64,000 bases of DNA from Limanda limanda (lineage: Eukaryota; Chordata; Actinopteri; Pleuronectiformes; Pleuronectidae). The stretch covers positions 10,433,428-10,497,427 of the forward strand of contig NC_083658.1 of assembly GCF_963576545.1 (NCBI RefSeq), in the 5' to 3' direction. A program made the translations under genes and the position numbers. Shown one piece after another: positions 1-64,000 of this stretch. Position 1 is the stretch's first letter. Every line of letters starts with the position of its first letter. The notes under the pieces are model-generated. The model had not been told where the DNA came from. It did no database searches and was given only the letters and a program-made list of their open reading frames with translations.

Positions 1-59199
<59,199 letters not shown>

Positions 59200-59500
59200 C
59201 CTGTCAGCCGGACGGATGAAGGAATGAACGGGTGGAGAGTGGATGCCCCGGCCCCACTCGCCACCAACAGGCTCAGAGCTTCGGAGAAAGAGCTCCTGTC
59301 CCGCTCCCCGAATCCAACTCCTCCACTGGAAAAAAAAATCCACTTCCTCTGAATCTCTTTAAAAAAAAAAAAAAATCCCCAAAATTCAATTTTCTGTGTG
59401 TGTGTGTGTATGTTTTTGTGCGTGTGTGCATATGTGTATGTCTGAGTGTGTTGCTGATTTTTTTTTTTTTCTCATTCCTAGCTTGGCGCCAAATGTTCCA
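59200..59500 (-). promoter_or_regulatory. possible frmpd4 5' UTR and promoter region
   Basis: CpG-bearing sequence directly upstream of the candidate first exon, then homopolymer A/T runs, a TG stretch (about 59396-59410) and the palindrome TTGGCGCCAA at 59483-59492, which resembles an E2F-type site. No TATA box assigned. Promoter role is inferred from position only. Confidence 0.3.
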
Positions 59501-62500
59501 GCTTAGCACCGCTGTGCAGCACCGCTGGTGATGGATTTAGCCGGGGCATCTGGGCCAGCGGGGATAAACTCCATTCACACACACACACACACACACACGC
59601 TTGTACGCTGGCAGACACACGCATGCACAGAGTGTCATGCGGTGAGAGATCGCAGGGCACAACGCTGGGAAAAGCCTCCCCCCACCCGGTTTCATCAGAG
59701 AGATGACGAGATGTGTGATATACTGAAGGTCCCGCACACACACACACGCACACACGCACACACACAACTTCCCCATGCAGAGGGTGGATCAATGCGTGAG
59801 CAGATGTGAGCCAACTTTAGAGCCGCCACTAAGCGTCCACTCCAGCAGCTGTACTTTGTGCACATCTGAGACACAAAGATCGCTGACACCACAAAGATAT
59901 GTGTGTGTCATATAAAAACACATCTCATGCATGTATGTATGTGCATGTATGTGGGGGGGGGGGAAGCGGATCAATGATTGTGAAGCGATTCTCCCCAGGC
60001 AGAGGTCAACTGTGCCTGTGGGCCTAGAGACAGCGAGAGATTACCACAACAATAATGTAAGGACAATAAAGAAGTAGTATAACAGCGCCCTCGATGCTGA
60101 CTCAGCAATACATCATGTACTGATTCCACATGTGGACGAGTACGATTCCGAGGTAGCAGCATGTGCAGACATTAAAACATTCATAAGGTTAAGTATGATT
60201 AAAAAGGACGGGGGAAACGGAGGCCCGGAGCCTATTTATTTTTATCACGGGGCTAATTCAGTGAAACGTCTGTGGCAGCAAGAACCACTTTGACGAGCAC
60301 CTACAGTCTCAAATAATCAACTTTACAACATCTAGCTGTTAAGCAGGGCGGCCTGTCTATTAGATTTAATGTGCATGGCAGCACGGGGGTAAATACATCA
60401 CTCACGGTGACGGCTGAATTTCGTTTCTCTATGTCGCAACATCGGTTTCAATGCGAAGCAAAATAGTTTTATAATGATAAATAGGAAATCAAGCAGTTTA
60501 AGTATATTTTTGAGGACATGAGGCAGGTTTTTTTCTGGATAAAGGTAATAATTGTTTTATATTAACTCCCATATATTCATTGGTCAGATTTGTATCATCT
60601 ATTTGCAGATATATGTGCTATTCCGGTTCAGTGGAGTCCAGCTCGATTTGCTACCCCTGAGATGCCACCTGCCACTGACACTTGGCCAAGACTATGTATA
60701 GCCACCACTACAGGGATGTGAGTCTAATTTTACACACAGGATGGCAAAATAAAACATTGAGGTCAGACTGAAATTTCTCATAATGCTGTATTTTATGTCT
60801 GTTTTGTGCCAAGTAGCATTTTCAGCATTTTTATTGTCAGTCAATCTGAAAAAAAGGAAATAATTTCAATTTCTTCCCTGATCCAACTCACTTTTAAGTC
60901 ATCTGTTTCGCAGATTAATCCTATATTTAAAAGTACAAATCACATACATATTTCCCTGCAAATAAATACATGTTTTAGCTCAAGGTTTAGGATTAAAGGG
61001 AGAGTAGAGGTGGTAAAGATGCACATGTTTGGGATTTAGGAGTGAGAACAAGGTCCTCAATGCACATACAGGTATGTGTGTGTTTTGTGTGCTGGAAATT
61101 ACTCTTGGCAAAATGACTGGAATTTGTTTGTGTCCATCTGGAGGCTCTGTGGTCGACCCCTGTCCGTTTACTGGGGAAAGCAAATCCTGCCAAGTAAAGG
61201 GTCTATTTTCTTTAACCACTTGCAATGAGAATCTATTTCTCTTTGGGACACAAGGAGAGAGAAATGGTGAAATCGGATAAGATGGAAGGAACCGAGGAAT
61301 GGAGTGGTGAAGGGAAGGAGGAGGAACATCGTGAAATCGAAAAAAAAACCCACAGCAATTGACTTTACTTAAATGTGAATATAGATTATGAATTGATGAA
61401 TAATGTCACCCTGATTCAGAACAAAAGTAATAACCCCTCATTAATTCTCATTATCTGCACCATTCACAAATGAGAGAGTCTCATCTGGTTGAATTTGATG
61501 GAGCAGCCGGCTCACTGCAAGCGAGCCAAAGGTCTTTACTGTTTCATTCAAATGGAGGATAGAAATTCATCATTAACTCGTCTGATTGCTTCCTCTCCTA
61601 TCATTTACATAAGACAATGACTAAACTGACCCAGGGACCAGCTGACCGGGTCAGAGGAGCAGTTGCTTCCCCCTCCTGTTCAGCAAAGACTGTTGGCTCA
61701 GCACTTGTTCTCCATGTCTGATTATTGCTCAAAGCAAAACAAAAGCGAGACAAAATTAATTATTTCAGGTACCAGCTTTTTGCAAATGAGTTTCCCCAGC
61801 CTGTACGTCTATTGTTCTTGCTCTGTGTTCTGTGTGTAACTGACTGATAGTCGCAGCTTAAATTGCAAGAATCAGGCCCAGCAACTTCAATAGAAATGCT
61901 AAACTATAGATTCAAGTTGTAAAGTAATTTAGAAAGACATAGATCCCCGACATTCAGTGAGGAAACTTTTAAAATATGTAAGAATTCGCCGGCCGCGGTT
62001 CTGGTTCAGGAAGCCAGAGATCGTGAGCAATACCCACCGTTGACAGATTGATAGACTTTTGTTATTTCTCGACACGACAATAACTTAATCGCTCAGACAT
62101 GGAGCCCAACGGCATTAATCACCACATGGCTGCTGAGTCCGCTGTTCTTGAGTAAAACGTACATAGTGTTGCTTTAAAATGTCAAAATGTCAACAAACAA
62201 TAATGCAAAGTACCAGACACTTCCGCACTGTGCTCTAAGGACATGCTTATCTCCTCTCCCTCATCATTTCCACATTACGTCGGGACTACATCCAGTTAAA
62301 ACACTTCCTGCTTTTAAACATCCAACGTGAATAAAATTTGATTTTAATCCATCGCAGTCTACCATATAATGTCATAACAATAATCTAGTGGGAATGGATC
62401 ATGAGAGCCACACCGTTATCATCGTGTAATCAGGTTAGGGTTGAACTGAAGTGATGGTGTAAACCAATTTCAAATGGAGCCAAATGTCCAGAAGGACCTC

Positions 62501-62849
62501 TGCAGACACTAATCAGGTAATCAGGGTCTCAACAGGCTCCGCCTCTGCTCCTTTCTGACCTCACTCCCTAGACTGTCTCACTCCCCTCTGAGGCAATGGA
62601 GATATTAACATTTAAAAGTGACACATGATAAGTTGGTTGGTTAGTTTCTCGGCAGGATTATAGAAAAACCATAAACTTATCACCTCGATACCTTGTAGAC
62701 TGATGAGACACTGACCCCAAAATAACCTATTAAATGTAGGTGTGAAACGGTTGAATGGTGTGGATCATTTTCAATTAATGACCCGGGACCCCAACTTGAC
62801 TTGGACTTTTGTTCCGCCCCCACACCTCAAGGATGTGTTAAATTAACAC
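59501..62849. other. upstream flank, no gene seen
   Basis: CA repeats at 59576-59598 and 59735-59765 and a G run near 59951-59962. No exon-like or element-like sequence recognised in the rest. Confidence 0.55.
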
Positions 62850-63090
62850 ATATATTTTATTGCATTACATTGCATATTGCAATTTGACACTGTTCTACTG
62901 TTTTTTGCATTTTACTTTACTTTTTATATATTTTATCTTTTATATCTTTTTATTTTATATATTGTTTTATATTGTTTTTCTTATGTGTGTTGTATTTATT
63001 GTGTTTTTATGTCCATTGTATGCACCAACGACCAGAGCAAATTCCAGGTAGGTGTAAACCTACTTGGCAATAAATACCTTCTGATTCTGA
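62850..63090 (+). mobile_element. non-LTR retrotransposon 3' end fragment
   Basis: T-rich stretch followed by CCAACGACCAGAGCAAATTC, then AACCTACTTGGCAATAAATA and the tandem tail CTTCTGATTCTGA. This arrangement is familiar as a common fish LINE 3' terminus of CR1/L2 type. Left boundary approximate; family from memory. Confidence 0.5.
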
Positions 63091-64000
63091 AACACAAGGA
63101 TTTTTTTATTTTTATTTATATTTTCACTGATTACTGAGGGAATAATCCAGGCATTTTTAGGGGACTGATATATAAGTGTGTGCAGTTTGGTGCAGCTTGA
63201 CTGAATTTAACGGGACCGTTGGGCCTTGGCAAAGTAAAGCGCTCTGCTGATGATCACTCTGGTTGACTGTGGAACCTTTTCGTATCAAAACAATGTACAT
63301 ACACAGTTATAATAAGCACATATGCCACTATGAAGTGACACAACCAAATACTCATTTGGAGTTTGTTTTTGTGTTGACCTCTCACTCTCAGAACAGCCTT
63401 GATTTGGCATCTGCTGTTTGGTACTGTGCAAAACCTTACCATATAGAAAACAAGGTCGAATAGGTCATGCCTCAAATGAAACATTACTGAGTGACACGAG
63501 TTCATCCAGTCGATCTAGGCTGGCAGACAAGCTGTGCATACGTGTGACCTTCTGCAGCAGACTGCCGTGCACAGCCTCGAAGTAAAGCCAGACTTAAAAT
63601 CCTCTCAAATTCTCTGTCAAACCCACAAGAGCTGGCCAGAAGTGGAAACTGCAGTCGCTAAAGGGAGAGAGGTGTAAGGACTCCGACTCCACCCGACTGT
63701 GGAAATGCCTCACGCTGTGCTTGCCTGGAGAGATAGAAACAACTCTCTCCAAAATTCTCCAGGAGACTAAAACTACTTAACCGGGGCAGTAAGTGCAGCG
63801 AGACATGGACACAAACTGCCACCATTTGTGCTATAAGTGAAAAATGAAGGATAAATAAATAGAAAAAAGGTGAATATGCGTGTATTCACTCCACATGGAC
63901 AAAGAAAACACCCCCTGCACCTTAACCCCCTTCTGCATAGATAACTGTACACTCACTACAATCATGGATCTCATCATTACATCATATGGACACAGAGGAT
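63091..64000. other. upstream flank, no gene seen
   Basis: No feature supported on either strand. Confidence 0.5.

Noticed and set aside
61980..62000. GAATTCGCCGGCCGCGG, looking like a cloning-linker sequence
   Set aside because: Flanks are ordinary genomic sequence on both sides with no vector; most likely natural.

Overview
The window is eukaryotic and reads as teleost fish DNA, probably percomorph-like. It has GT-AG introns, long AC/GT and GA microsatellites, an L2-type LINE with the tandem TGAT tail seen in fish, and several short hAT-like elements with 8-bp target duplications. There is no operon structure, CRISPR array, phage or rRNA, and no tRNA was noticed. Species cannot be named from the sequence.

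One gene dominates: frmpd4 (FERM and PDZ domain-containing 4, also called Preso), on the minus strand. I placed 15 coding exons between base 1 and 23087 by reading the minus strand, matching each peptide to what I know of vertebrate FRMPD4, and checking splice sites and phase. All junctions used are GT-AG and phases agree throughout. A candidate first coding exon lies far upstream at 59150-59199, also in compatible phase, leaving a first intron of about 36 kb. Together the exons give an open frame of 1789 codons that runs off the left edge without a stop. Domain order is: partial WW-like segment (22971-23087), PDZ (18959-19110, 17462-17564, 16507-16552), FERM (11221 down to 4597), acidic middle region with a Homer-type PPxxF motif (3072-4091), then a very long terminal exon (1-2738). 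That last exon carries the conserved block expected to bind the LGN TPR repeats. The exon for the second half of the WW domain was not found.

The introns hold mobile elements and simple repeats. A nearly complete L2 LINE with intact endonuclease and reverse transcriptase sits antisense to the gene at about 12405-16444, ending about 60 bp from a 46-bp exon. A 613-bp hAT-like element with a perfect 8-bp duplication lies at 20075-20687. Two related 0.86-kb hAT-like elements with a fossil BED zinc finger lie at 39078-39938 and 51716-52580. A short L1-like insertion with a perfect 15-bp duplication lies at 48459-48720. There is a local duplication at 34425-36290 and a 0.34-kb MITE at 41803-42143. 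Several microsatellites abut splice sites: an 85-unit TC tract forms the polypyrimidine tract of one FERM exon, and a GT/GC tract replaces it at a PDZ exon.

No second protein-coding gene is convincingly visible in 23100-64000. No new defence or enzyme system is visible. The notable points are gene-structure oddities (long C-terminal tail, missing WW exon, repeat-built splice acceptors) and the state of the mobile elements.
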